This document shows, one piece after another, positions 1-8,399 of a stretch of 41,666 nt of DNA (within the stretch, counting starts at the first letter, position 1; each line of letters begins with the position of its first letter). A program made the translations under genes and the position numbers. This DNA comes from Caballeronia choica (lineage in GTDB: Bacteria; Pseudomonadota; Gammaproteobacteria; Burkholderiales; Burkholderiaceae): NCBI RefSeq assembly GCF_001544535.1, contig NZ_FCON02000065.1:1-41666 (forward strand), written 5' to 3'. The notes beneath the pieces are model-generated. The model made no database searches and was not told where the DNA came from. It saw only the letters and a program-made list of their open reading frames with translations.

Positions 1-41
1 GAAGCCCGTCACGCAGCCACCATGAAAGAGGCCGCCTGAGT

Positions 42-230
42 TGCAAACCCGTGTCCAGACAATCCGAGCCGGTACACAAATGGCTCTCCGAACCGCCGAA
101 TGCCTGGGTAAAAAGCGTTCTCGGGTTTCGACAATTCAGCATGCGCGGACTGGCCAAGGCCCAGGCCGAGTGGAAACTCGTCTGTGCGGCGCTGAACCTC
201 AGGAGAATGGCGAAAATGACGTTCGCGTAA
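42..230 (+). mobile_element. C-terminal remnant of IS1182-type transposase
   Basis: Read in the frame that ends at TAA 228-230, this stretch gives a peptide containing AWVKSVLGFRQFSMRGL and, further on, EWKLVCAALNLRRM. This is the typical tail of IS1182-family DDE transposases (a W/F-x-K-x-x-x-G-F-R-x-F block, then a W-x-L-x-x-x-x-x-N-x-R-R-M block). The DDE core would lie upstream of the window, or the copy is truncated; no start codon is visible. Family recognition is by eye. No terminal inverted repeat was found downstream. Confidence 0.6.
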
Positions 231-318
231 GCCCCGAAGAGGGGGCAACTTTGTCCGATTTCGCTCTCGGGCAAACCATTTGACGCGCATTGGAGAGCGA
301 AACCGGGCCCGGCGTTGA

Positions 319-552
319 TGCCGGTCGCTGCGGCGTCAGTATCGACGGCTCAAATTCCGTCTGCCGCGCACACTCCTAGGTCTAATCGACCTGTTTCAGG
401 CTATCAGGGCTGAGCCCGCGTCGATCACCGGCATTGCAACGCGGCTTGGCCGAGACCGGAGCGCGGTAAAGCGGGATGTAGACGCGCTGCAGCACGCCGG
501 CCTTGTTTCGGTCGAGACTGCAGTGAATGCCGGTCATGGCAATCACAAGTAG
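319..552 (+). pseudogene. Fragment of HTH transcriptional regulator (HVO_A0114/MarR-like)
   Basis: An open frame of 77 codons follows a TGA at 316-318 and ends at TAG 550-552, with no start codon in frame. It reads LLGLIDLFQAIRAEPASI, then GIATRLGRDRSAVKRDVDAL, then QHAGLVSVE. This is the winged-HTH layout (helix, recognition helix with LGRDRSAV, wing) of the HVO_A0114-type putative DNA-binding proteins, often encoded next to a toxin or transporter. The N-terminal part is missing, so I call it a 5'-truncated remnant. It lies just after the transposase tail, consistent with truncation by the IS element (inference). Confidence 0.55.
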
Positions 553-630
553 TGCGGGCGGTAGTGTCGCGGATCGATTTGCACGTGTTGATTGACTGAC
601 TGGAGCTGAGACGAATGGGGCAGAGAACAG

Positions 631-888
631 GTGTGCTTCGATACCGAGCAAGTAACGGCAACGACTATCGAAAAATGCGCAACCGACCCGGTATCGCCAT
701 ATCGGGTTGCCGATGACTATCTTGAGATGATCGGCTGGCTGCTGCTCGCCTTTTACGCATGGGCTCGGACGCTCCGTCTGGTTGCGCGTGCCTCAGGTGA
801 TGTCGCGTTCTACGTTGACAAGCGCGTAAGGGGCCGCTACTTCTTCGGCTTCAAGGTTGCCGAATTCTCGTATCGCAACAACTCGTAG
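631..888 (+). pseudogene. C-terminal remnant of acyl-CoA dehydrogenase
   Basis: The translated end contains DDYLEMIGWLLLAFYAWART and then DVAFYVDKRVRGRYFFGF. This resembles the C-terminal extra domain of long acyl-CoA dehydrogenases (a hydrophobic helix, then a F-Y-x-x-K-x-x-x-A-R-Y-F-F motif). The intact enzyme at 30889-32793 ends in the same way (DFYQGKLQAARYFFRYELP). The flavin and substrate domains are absent and no good ribosome site precedes the ATG, so this is debris. It shows that a second enzyme of this class was once here. Confidence 0.5.
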
Positions 889-1086
889 AAGACGGGTGTT
901 AGACCAATCTGCCGATCTTTAACCGGGCATTTGTCGGATTGTTATAGGGCGGCGAGCCCCCACACCTAATGGAGACCGCATGTCATCGACTGTACGCCAT
1001 ACGGCATCGCGGGCCTCACGCGCTGCATTGATGCCGTGTCTGTGTCTGCTCGCAGCGATACGAGATGCTGACCCGGGAATGCAACT

Positions 1087-2427
1087 TCAGGTGCCGTGTG
1101 TTTTTCCGGGCCTACCGTGCGGCCCAATCGCGATGACGGTCACGGCGCCGATCAGCATCAACGCGGCGAGGTAATACTGGCCCGCCGCGAGCGTGTGGGT
1201 CGACTCGTTGAGCCAGCCGACGATGCCGGGACTTACAAGACTGCCAAGACCTGCGAGGGTGCTGATCAATGCGATGCCGCCCGCCGCAGCCTGCTTGCTG
1301 AGATAGAGACTCGGCATTGACCAGAACGGACCCGTAGCCGCGAAGGTTCCGGCAGCGGTGACGACCAACGCTGCGACGGAAAGCGTGGGATTCGACGACA
1401 CAAGCGGCAGTGCAGCCCAACCGATTGCTGCAGCGACCCCCGAAAGGGCAGCGTGCCATCTGCGTTCCTTGCGGGCGTCGGAGTGCCGAGCGACGAAATA
1501 TTGGCAGACGAAGCCAGCGATGAAAGGCAGCGATGAGAGGACACCGATCGTTGCAATGTCTGTGACACCGGTCCTGTTAATGATCGTCGGCAACCAGAAA
1601 AACACATTCGACGTGCTGGCGAGCAGGGCGACGCCCATACCGGTCAGCAAATAGAAACGCGGCGAAAGAAGCGCTTGCGCAAAAGACTTGTGTTCCGTCG
1701 AGCGGGTCGCCTCGCCATCCGCTCGCAAGTCGCGTTCAATGATGGCGGCTTCATCCGACGAGAGCCACGGTGCCTTCGCCGGCGTATCGTGCAGCAGGCG
1801 AAACACCACGAAAACGAGTAGCAGCGGCGGAATGCCCTCAATCAGGAAAAGCCATCGCCAGCTTCGCAGTCCTGCCACCCCGTCCATCGTGTGCATGATG
1901 AACCCCGACAGCGGACCGCCGATGATGCCCGCGATGGGAATCGACGCCATGAACAACGCGGTGAAGCGCGCGCGGCGCGAGACCGGCACCCAGAAGGTCA
2001 GATAGAGCAGGATGCCGGGGAAAAGTCCCGCCTCAGAGGCGCCGAGCAGAAAACGCCATAGGTAATAGCTGTTCTGGCCGGTCATGGCAGCGAGGCCCGC
2101 GGAGCACACTGCCCAGAGCACCATAATCCGCAGGAAAGTCTTTCGTGCGCCGATCTTCGCCAACAGCATATTGCTCGGGATCTCGAACAGCATGTATCCC
2201 GCGTAAAAAATCCCCGCCCCGATACCGAACACTGCCTCTGAAAGGCCTAGATCGTGCAGGAAGCTGAGCTTGGCGAAACCGACATTGGACCGGTCGATGA
2301 AAGCCACCACGTAAAGCAACATGAGGAGCGGCATCAAGCGCCAGAGCAGCTTTCTGTAGACGGCATTCTCCGCGGTAACGCCTGCGGATAACTCGCGGGT
2401 ATGCGACGCGGATGTTTGTATGGTCAC
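1087..2427 (-). CDS. MFS transporter, ACS (anion:cation symporter) family
   Basis: A 446-residue inner-membrane protein with about twelve hydrophobic segments, predicted to import an organic anion, probably a carboxylic acid, with protons. The ACS-family signature FIDRSNVGFAKL follows the first transmembrane segment, EAGLFPGILLYLTFWVP lies in the middle of the N-terminal half, and a long hydrophilic loop joins the halves (around residues 205-235). Length is normal. The start is GTG at 2427-2425, with GGAG seven bases upstream. It is transcribed away from the catabolic genes starting at 2691, sharing a 263-base intergenic region with them, so it is the likely uptake system for that pathway's substrate. 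It resembles phthalate, tartrate, galactarate and hydroxyphenylacetate permeases; sequence alone does not choose among them. Confidence 0.9.
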   Translation of the reverse strand: MTIQTSASHTRELSAGVTAENAVYRKLLWRLMPLLMLLYVVAFIDRSNVGFAKLSFLHDLGLSEAVFGIGAGIFYAGYMLFEIPSNMLLAKIGARKTFLRIMVLWAVCSAGLAAMTGQNSYYLWRFLLGASEAGLFPGILLYLTFWVPVSRRARFTALFMASIPIAGIIGGPLSGFIMHTMDGVAGLRSWRWLFLIEGIPPLLLVFVVFRLLHDTPAKAPWLSSDEAAIIERDLRADGEATRSTEHKSFAQALLSPRFYLLTGMGVALLASTSNVFFWLPTIINRTGVTDIATIGVLSSLPFIAGFVCQYFVARHSDARKERRWHAALSGVAAAIGWAALPLVSSNPTLSVAALVVTAAGTFAATGPFWSMPSLYLSKQAAAGGIALISTLAGLGSLVSPGIVGWLNESTHTLAAGQYYLAALMLIGAVTVIAIGPHGRPGKTHGT

Positions 2428-2483
2428 GAATGTCTCCTCTTTGAACTGGCCCAGCCGAGGTATGAGAGCGCCTCGACAGCCGA

Positions 2484-2512
2484 ATTAGAAAACTTGGCGG
2501 CATAAAAGTCAA
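2484..2512 (-). promoter_or_regulatory. Sigma70-like promoter for the leftward MFS gene
   Basis: On the minus strand TTGACT (2512-2507) is followed after exactly 17 bases by TCTAAT (2489-2484). Each box has one mismatch to consensus. It lies 57 bases upstream of the GTG start at 2427. No comparably good promoter was seen for the rightward gene at 2691. Confidence 0.55.
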
Positions 2513-2690
2513 TAACATGTCCTATAGGGTTTTCACGAGCAGTATTGACGAACGAACCATATACAATGCGACGCAGGACTCCCAACATGCTCGACCAAGA
2601 CCTCGGCTTGGCAGGCTCACGACTGTTTTGGTCGGATCCACAGCTGTCAACGGGCCTACTCGTAACGGACTCAAATTCGAGGGCGATCGA

Positions 2691-5006
2691 ATGGATAGCG
2701 AAACTCAACAAGCATTCAAGGATAGCGCCAAGGATCTCATCAGCCGCGGCGTTCCAGCGCGACGGCGCACTCTGATGTTGACCGGCGACGGAGCCGTGGA
2801 TCGCGTCGTCTGGCGACAGATGGCAGAGGCGGGCTGGACATCGGTGCTGATCTCCGAGGACGACGGTGGACTCGGGCTGGGTCTGGCCGAGGTGGTAGCC
2901 ATTGCGGAAGAGGCTGGCGTAGCAGCGTTGCCCGAACCGTTTATTGCGAGTGCGATCCACGTGGGCGTCGTGCTCTCTGCGGCACGCGAGTCGGCCATGG
3001 CGCAAGAGTTGATGAGGGAGCTGATCGCCGGCGATCTGATTGCCGGCGTGGCCTGGCAGGACGAGCCGGGGCAACTGGAGCCGATCGACGGCACGCGTCT
3101 GCACTATCAGCGGAGCGCTGAAGGCGTCGTCCTGGAGGGAGAACGGCACTTCGTCACGCCGGTCGCGGGCGTGGACGGTTGGCTCGTCCTTGCGTCCGGC
3201 GAGGCTGGACCCGCTCTGATCTGGATTCGCGCGGACGTCCCTGGCATCACCGCAAATGGCGCGCCGGGAGTCGGTGGCGTGCCAGCCGGCTCGCTAAGTC
3301 TGAACCGCATCAGGGTGGCTTCGGAGCAAGTCCTTCTGTTCGGTGAAGCAGCGGTTGCGGCCGTCGCCTGCGCCAATGATGTCGCACGCATCGCCCAGGG
3401 TGCCGAACTGGTCGGGGTCGCACGCGCGGCGCTGACGACTACGATCGACTACATGAACACGCGTGTACAGTTCGGCAAGCCGATCGGCTCGTTCCAGGCG
3501 TTACAGCATCGTCTCGTCGATGCGTACATACAGGTCGAGCTTGCCGCCGCGGCCGTTCGCGATGCGACCCATGTGGATCTCGACTCTATCCGCCAACGCG
3601 CGGCCGCTGCCAGCCGTGCGAAGGCGCGCTGTGCGCAAGCGGCGCTCCTGGTGACACGTCTTGCGGTTCAACTGCACGGTGCCATCGGATATACAGAAGA
3701 GGGACCGATCGGAACTTACCTGCATCGCGCCATCACGCTTGCCGCGCTACTTGGCAACGAGTCGGCTCATCGCCGCCGTTACTTCGCAAACCAGCCAGCA
3801 ATGGCGCGTGACGCCCATGACGAGAAAGACCGCTTGCGTCAGACCGTATTCCCGCGCGACGCTGACTGGGAAGCCATGTCCGATGAAGCTTTCCGGCAGA
3901 TGCTGCGCGACTTTTTTGCGACGTATTACCCCAAAGAACTGCGCCACGCGCCGCGCCGGCTGCACTGGCGCGAGATCGGTGGCTGGTATCGCACGCTCGC
4001 CGCGCAGGGCTGGATCGCGCCGGCGTGGCCGAAGGCGTTTGGCGGCATGGCGCTCCCCCCGGACAAGCTGATCGCCTACATCGAAGAGCAGGAGTTTTAC
4101 GGCGTCGGGCGTCCTCCTGACCAGGGGCTCATCATGCTGGGGCCGATCTTGTTTCGTTTCGGCACCGTAGCACAGCGCGAGCGCTTTCTTCCGAAGATCC
4201 TCTCTGGCGAGCACGTGTGGGCACAGGGTTATTCGGAGCCGAACGCCGGCTCTGACCTCGCATCGCTGCGTACGCAAGCAACGCTCGATGGCGATGTGTT
4301 CATCGTGAGCGGGCAAAAGACGTGGTCGACGCTAGCGCAGGACGCGACGCACATGTTCATGCTGGTCCGCACCGACAACAGCGGCAAAAAGCAACACGGC
4401 ATCACCTTTTTGCTGGTCGATCTTAAGTCGCCCGGTGTGACAGTGCGGCCGATTCGTACCATCGCGGGCGACGAAGAGTTTTGCGAGGTCTTTTTCGACG
4501 ACGTCCGGGTCCCGGTAGAGAACTTGGTGGGCGAGATTCACAAGGGCTGGGACATCGCCAAGCAGCTGCTCGGCTTCGAGCGGATTTTCTCGGGCAGCCC
4601 GAAGCACTCACAATACACGCTCGGCCAGGTTAGGGAGCTGGCGGAGTCGCGCGGGCTTCTCGCCGATCCGGTATGGGCCGATCGTTACGCCCAGGCCATG
4701 CTTGATGTTGCCGATCTGGGCTCTGCCTACGCCGGTTTCGCCGAGATGGTCAAGCGCGGCGACACGCTGCCTGCTGAAGTGTCGTATCTGAAAATCTGGG
4801 CGACCGAGACACACGAGCGTGTGGCCATGCTGCTCAACGACATGGCAGCCGAATCGGCGATGCAGCGCGGTGCTGTCGATGCTGGCGGCAAGCCGGTGCA
4901 TGTCCATATGCCGCTTTACAGCGCCCTTGCGGCGAAGATCTTCAGCGGCAGCAACGAGATCCAGCGAAACATCCTGGCGAAGCAAGTGCTGGGATTGCCG
5001 ACCTGA
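2691..5006 (+). CDS. Double-domain (fused) acyl-CoA dehydrogenase
   Basis: 771 residues holding two complete acyl-CoA dehydrogenase folds in tandem. Residues about 1-375 form the first, with ALPEPFIASAIHVG early and LHGAIGYTEEGPIGTYLHRA near its end. Residues about 385-771 form the second, with QGYSEPNAGSDLASLRTQAT, a YDFLV-like core and the end motif FSGSNEIQRNILAKQVLG. In the second domain Ser occupies the place of the usual catalytic Glu (YEGT in classical enzymes), as in FadE enzymes that act as unlike-subunit pairs. I infer a natural fusion of such an alpha-beta pair, oxidising an acyl-CoA at C2-C3 with electrons going to ETF. The start chosen is the ATG at 2691, after GAGGGCGAT; an upstream in-frame ATG at 2517 would add 58 unconserved residues. 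The next gene starts at the stop codon, indicating translational coupling. Confidence 0.85.
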   Translation: MDSETQQAFKDSAKDLISRGVPARRRTLMLTGDGAVDRVVWRQMAEAGWTSVLISEDDGGLGLGLAEVVAIAEEAGVAALPEPFIASAIHVGVVLSAARESAMAQELMRELIAGDLIAGVAWQDEPGQLEPIDGTRLHYQRSAEGVVLEGERHFVTPVAGVDGWLVLASGEAGPALIWIRADVPGITANGAPGVGGVPAGSLSLNRIRVASEQVLLFGEAAVAAVACANDVARIAQGAELVGVARAALTTTIDYMNTRVQFGKPIGSFQALQHRLVDAYIQVELAAAAVRDATHVDLDSIRQRAAAASRAKARCAQAALLVTRLAVQLHGAIGYTEEGPIGTYLHRAITLAALLGNESAHRRRYFANQPAMARDAHDEKDRLRQTVFPRDADWEAMSDEAFRQMLRDFFATYYPKELRHAPRRLHWREIGGWYRTLAAQGWIAPAWPKAFGGMALPPDKLIAYIEEQEFYGVGRPPDQGLIMLGPILFRFGTVAQRERFLPKILSGEHVWAQGYSEPNAGSDLASLRTQATLDGDVFIVSGQKTWSTLAQDATHMFMLVRTDNSGKKQHGITFLLVDLKSPGVTVRPIRTIAGDEEFCEVFFDDVRVPVENLVGEIHKGWDIAKQLLGFERIFSGSPKHSQYTLGQVRELAESRGLLADPVWADRYAQAMLDVADLGSAYAGFAEMVKRGDTLPAEVSYLKIWATETHERVAMLLNDMAAESAMQRGAVDAGGKPVHVHMPLYSALAAKIFSGSNEIQRNILAKQVLGLPT

Positions 5007-5017
5007 TGGAGAGAATG

Positions 5018-6241
5018 ATGAATCAACTGATGACCAACATTCGCGTGCTCGACATGAGCCGCGTGTTCTCGGGACCGTGGGTGGGCCAGATGTTCGCCGA
5101 CTTTGGCGCGGACGTAATCAAGGTCGAACGGCCCGTGCAGGGTGATGACACGCGTCACCAAGGCTTTCGCGTGTGCAATGCCGACGGCGAGGAAACCGCG
5201 GAGACGTCGTCATTCGTCGCTATGAACCGTGGCAAGCGCTCGATCACGATCGATCTTTCGCAAGCGGACGGTCAGGCGCTGGTGAGGAAGCTCGCCGCAC
5301 AGTGCGACGTACTAGTCGAGAACTTCAAGGCTGGCGACCTGAACCGCTATGGGCTCGGCTACACGGCACTGCGAGAGATAAATCCGCGGCTCGTCTACTG
5401 TTCGATCAGCGGCTTCGGGCAGACCGGGCCCTACAGCAGCCGGCCCGGCTACGACCCGATCTTCCAGTCGATGAGCGGGCTGATGGCGATGACCGGCGCG
5501 CCCGACGGCACTCCCGGCGCAGGTCCGCAAAAAGTGGGGTACGCGGTGTCGGACCTGACGGCAGGCTTCTACGCGCTGGCCGCCACGTTGGCCGCTCTTC
5601 ACCATCGGGATACGGTGTCAGGCGAGGGCCAGCACATCGATATCGCGTTGCTCGACGCCCAAATAGGCGCGATTTCCCACATGGCCCAGAACTACTTCGC
5701 CTCGGGCAAGCAGCCCCCACGGCTTGGTACCAGCTCGGAGATCACATGCCCTTACCAGGCGTTTGAGTGCAGCGATGGGCAGGTAATGGTGTCGGTGGGC
5801 AACGACAGTCAGTTCCGCAAGTTCGCTAGCGCTATTGGCCACCCGGAACTTGCGACGGACGAGCGCTTTCTGACCAATCCCAAGCGTGCGGCGCATCGCG
5901 CCGTGCTAATTCCGCTGATCGCCGAAGCACTTGCAGAAAAGCCGGTGGCGCATTGGCTCCACGCGCTGGAGCAACAAGGCATTCCATGCGGCCCGATCAA
6001 CGACTTTGCCCAGGCATTCGCCGACCCGCAAGTCGTCCATCGCGAGTTGCGACGCACGCTCGAACATCCGACGATCGGCGCGTTGCCGTTCGTCGCCAAT
6101 CCGGTGAAGTTTTCCGGTACGCCGGTACGTTATCAGCGGCCGCCTCCGCTGCTGGGCGAGCATACGAACGAAATCCTCACTGAATTGCTCGGGATGAGCC
6201 TGTCCGAAATCGGGCGCCTGCGGGAAGCGCGCGTGGTCTAA
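5018..6241 (+). CDS. CaiB/BaiF family (class III) CoA-transferase, copy 1
   Basis: 407 residues, full length for the family. It moves CoA from a donor thioester to a free carboxylic acid through an aspartyl-CoA anhydride. The N-terminal Rossmann signature VLDMSRVFSGPWVGQMFADFG and then IKVERP are typical. The catalytic aspartate is Asp179 in KVGYAVSDLTAGFYA, followed by GEGQHIDIALLDAQ. ATG codons at 5006, 5015 and 5018 are all in frame. I choose 5018 because GGAGAG at 5008-5013 is then well spaced; the 5006 start would overlap the previous stop. It probably activates the acid that the acyl-CoA dehydrogenase then oxidises. The specific acid cannot be read from sequence. Confidence 0.88.
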   Translation: MNQLMTNIRVLDMSRVFSGPWVGQMFADFGADVIKVERPVQGDDTRHQGFRVCNADGEETAETSSFVAMNRGKRSITIDLSQADGQALVRKLAAQCDVLVENFKAGDLNRYGLGYTALREINPRLVYCSISGFGQTGPYSSRPGYDPIFQSMSGLMAMTGAPDGTPGAGPQKVGYAVSDLTAGFYALAATLAALHHRDTVSGEGQHIDIALLDAQIGAISHMAQNYFASGKQPPRLGTSSEITCPYQAFECSDGQVMVSVGNDSQFRKFASAIGHPELATDERFLTNPKRAAHRAVLIPLIAEALAEKPVAHWLHALEQQGIPCGPINDFAQAFADPQVVHRELRRTLEHPTIGALPFVANPVKFSGTPVRYQRPPPLLGEHTNEILTELLGMSLSEIGRLREARVV

Positions 6242-6244
6242 CAC

Positions 6245-6276
6245 CCTTTAAAAGCCTCGTGACGAAGGCTTAAAGG
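6245..6276. other. Imperfect inverted repeat between the two CoA-transferases
   Basis: CCTTTAAAAGCCT and AGGCTTAAAGG can pair around an eight-base loop, with a two-base bulge. No T-run follows, so this is at best a weak terminator or an RNA-processing hairpin. It sits three bases after the stop codon of the first CoA-transferase. Confidence 0.35.
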
Positions 6277-6305
6277 TTAAAAAGATAAGTTAATGTATCA
6301 ACGCG

Positions 6306-6321
6306 TTGTGCGTCTATATCG
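6306..6321. promoter_or_regulatory. Candidate shared operator motif, copy 1
   Basis: TTGTGCG followed by TCTATATCG lies upstream of the second CoA-transferase. The same TTGTGCG, followed by ATATAGG, recurs at 9222 upstream of the glutathione S-transferase-like gene. CTATATCG here is the reverse complement of CGATATAG there. The GntR/HutC regulator encoded at 8400 is the natural candidate ligand. Only two copies are seen, so the call is weak. Confidence 0.25.
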
Positions 6322-6362
6322 TTAGCGCCTCCTTCCCGATTATTGCATCAACGGACAACATC

Positions 6363-7550
6363 ATGAGTGGACCTCTTTCTCACATTCGCATTCTCGACCT
6401 CAGCCGCATTATGGCAGGGCCATGGAGCGCACAGATTCTCGCAGACCTCGGCGCCGATGTGATCAAGGTCGAGCGCCCGGAAGTAGGCGACGATACGCGC
6501 AGCTGGGGACCGCCGTTTCTGAAGGATCCTGACGGCGGCGCGTCGAAGGAGTCGGGATATTTTCTCTCAGTGAATCGCGGCAAGCGCTCGGTCGCGCTGG
6601 ACCTGGCAACACCCGAAGGACAGGAAACGGTTCGGGCGCTCGCTGCACAATGCGACGTCGTGCTCGAGAACTTCAAGACCGGTGCGTTGAAGCGCTACGG
6701 CCTGGCCTACGACGACTTGAAAACCGTGAAACCGGATCTGATCTATTGTTCGATCACCGGGTTCGGCCAGGACGGCCCGAAGTCCGAGAATGCGGCTTAC
6801 GACTTCATGATACAGGCAATGGGTGGTCTGATGAGCGTGACGGGCGAGCGCGACGACGAGCACGGCGGCGGCCCGCAAAAAGTCGGCGTGCCGATCGTTG
6901 ACATCATGACCGGGATGTACGCCACCATCGGGATTCTTGCCGCACTCGCGCGCCGCAGGGAAACCGGCGAAGGCGAGTACATCGACGTCGCAATGCTCGA
7001 TGTTCAGGTCGCATTCCTGGCCAATCAAGCGATGAACTATTTGGTCTCCGGCAATCCGCCGGTTCGCAATGGCAACAAGCATCCGAACATCCAGCCGCAG
7101 GACGTCTTCAAGTGCCGCGACGGCTATCTGGTGCTGGCTGTCGGCAATGACGGCCAGTTCCGAAAATTCTGCGAAGTGATCACTCGCCCCGACCTCGCCG
7201 ACGATGAGCGCTTCGCCTCGAACGCGCAGCGAGTCAGCAACCTCCCGGCCCTGCTCGCCATCATCCGGGAGGCGCTGCTCACCGACGACCTCGCAGTCTG
7301 GCTCGCTAAACTGGATGCCGCGACCGTCCCGTGCGGACCGATTAACACGATCCCGATGGTTTTCGAAGAGGCTCAGGTGAAGCACCGCCAAATGCTGCGC
7401 CACCTACCTCATCCAGTCTCCGGCACGGTGCCGCAGGTGGTCAGCCCGCTGCGCCTGCGCAACGCGCCGCTGAGTTTCGATCGCGCACCGCCTTTGCTCG
7501 GACAGCACACGGATGAAGTGCTCCGGCAACTCGGCATTGAACGACACTGA
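6363..7550 (+). CDS. CaiB/BaiF family (class III) CoA-transferase, copy 2
   Basis: 395 residues. It has the same fold and signatures as its upstream neighbour: ILDLSRIMAGPWSAQILADLG, then VIKVERPEVGDDTRSWGPP, with catalytic Asp180 in KVGVPIVDIMTGMYA and GEYIDVAMLDVQ after it. The start at 6363 gives MSGPLSHIRI, the usual family beginning; the frame stays open upstream but without conserved residues. The two transferases are clearly homologous but diverged, so they may form a hetero-oligomer, as seen in some class III enzymes, or act on two different acids. The DTRSWGPP segment is common in transferases that use dicarboxylic acids or succinyl-CoA as partner (family knowledge, not proof). Confidence 0.88.
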   Translation: MSGPLSHIRILDLSRIMAGPWSAQILADLGADVIKVERPEVGDDTRSWGPPFLKDPDGGASKESGYFLSVNRGKRSVALDLATPEGQETVRALAAQCDVVLENFKTGALKRYGLAYDDLKTVKPDLIYCSITGFGQDGPKSENAAYDFMIQAMGGLMSVTGERDDEHGGGPQKVGVPIVDIMTGMYATIGILAALARRRETGEGEYIDVAMLDVQVAFLANQAMNYLVSGNPPVRNGNKHPNIQPQDVFKCRDGYLVLAVGNDGQFRKFCEVITRPDLADDERFASNAQRVSNLPALLAIIREALLTDDLAVWLAKLDAATVPCGPINTIPMVFEEAQVKHRQMLRHLPHPVSGTVPQVVSPLRLRNAPLSFDRAPPLLGQHTDEVLRQLGIERH

Positions 7551-7600
7551 GGCCGGCGCCGCTAAGTTTGCCGAATGACATTAACTCTCAAGGATTGAAC

Positions 7601-8296
7601 GTGGCCCGCATTCCTCTTTTCTCGCCCGAGTCGATGACCGACGAGCAGGAGCGCGTCTATCGCGCTGTCGTCGATGGACCCCGAGGGACCGTTGTTGGTC
7701 CCTTGCGGGCGGCGCTGCATCGTCCCGAACTGGCGGACCGCTGGCAGCGCTTCGGGGAAATTCTGCGCTTTGGCACGACGTTACCCGCGCGCCTGACAGA
7801 ACTTGCTATCGTTGTCACTGCGCGGCGCTGGAACAGCCAACTCGAATGGCATATCCACGCCGGGGCGGGTCTACGCGCCGGCCTGAGCCAGGACGTACTC
7901 GACGCGATCAAGGTGGGAGCCGAACCCATCTTCGGGGACGCGGAAGAGGCCGACATCTATGAGTTCGCGCGGCAGCTGCAACAAACCGGCAATGTCGCCG
8001 AGGAGGTGTATCAGCGAATCATGCAGCGCTGGGGCAAGGTCGGCGTGGTCGAACTCGCAGCGGTAATCGGCTACTACACGCTCGTTTCGATGACCCTTAA
8101 CGTGCATGAGATTCCGTTGCCCGATGATGTAGCACCTCCCCTCGATCCGATCCCGCATTCGAGCGCGGGGCCCGCTCACGGCGAGACCTTGCCGACGCTC
8201 GCACGCTGCTCGTTCGCGCCGAAACCATTCTCAACTGTCACCGTTTCTCCGTCCGCACGCTCGGAGCACGCGGCGGCGTCGCCGAAAAGTCAGTAG
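7601..8296 (+). CDS. Carboxymuconolactone-decarboxylase (CMD) family protein
   Basis: 231 residues, all-alpha CMD/AhpD-type fold. Typical pieces are LPARLTELAIVVTARRW, then LEWHIHAGAGLRAGLSQD, then ELAAVIGYYTLVSMTLNVHE. The CxxC of AhpD peroxidase reductases is replaced by WHIH, so thiol chemistry is unlikely. This subgroup accompanies CoA-dependent and lactone-type catabolic genes, but its reaction is not established. The start is GTG at 7601, with AAGGA six bases upstream. The conserved domain ends near residue 185. The last ~45 residues are Pro/Ser/Ala-rich and look unlike the family, perhaps because a frameshift or base change removed the native stop. Confidence 0.75.
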   Translation: MARIPLFSPESMTDEQERVYRAVVDGPRGTVVGPLRAALHRPELADRWQRFGEILRFGTTLPARLTELAIVVTARRWNSQLEWHIHAGAGLRAGLSQDVLDAIKVGAEPIFGDAEEADIYEFARQLQQTGNVAEEVYQRIMQRWGKVGVVELAAVIGYYTLVSMTLNVHEIPLPDDVAPPLDPIPHSSAGPAHGETLPTLARCSFAPKPFSTVTVSPSARSEHAAASPKSQ

Positions 8297-8399
8297 CCTA
8301 TTCAACCGGTTCTTTGGATTAAACTAGGAGGGATTGTCTCCATGTGGCCCGGGCGATCAGCCCGGCCGGATACGCTACGAGACGCTAACCGGAGTTGCA

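Noticed and set aside
980-1174. Short + strand frame with a GGAG before its ATG
   Set aside because: It overlaps the 3' end of the MFS gene, has no recognisable sequence and ends inside that gene.
2545-2573. TTGACG near TATACA as a rightward promoter for 2691
   Set aside because: The two boxes are only nine bases apart, and nothing like a -10 lies 17 bases from TTGACG.
6567-7403. Minus-strand frame of 278 codons
   Set aside because: Antisense to the second CoA-transferase, which has all family motifs.
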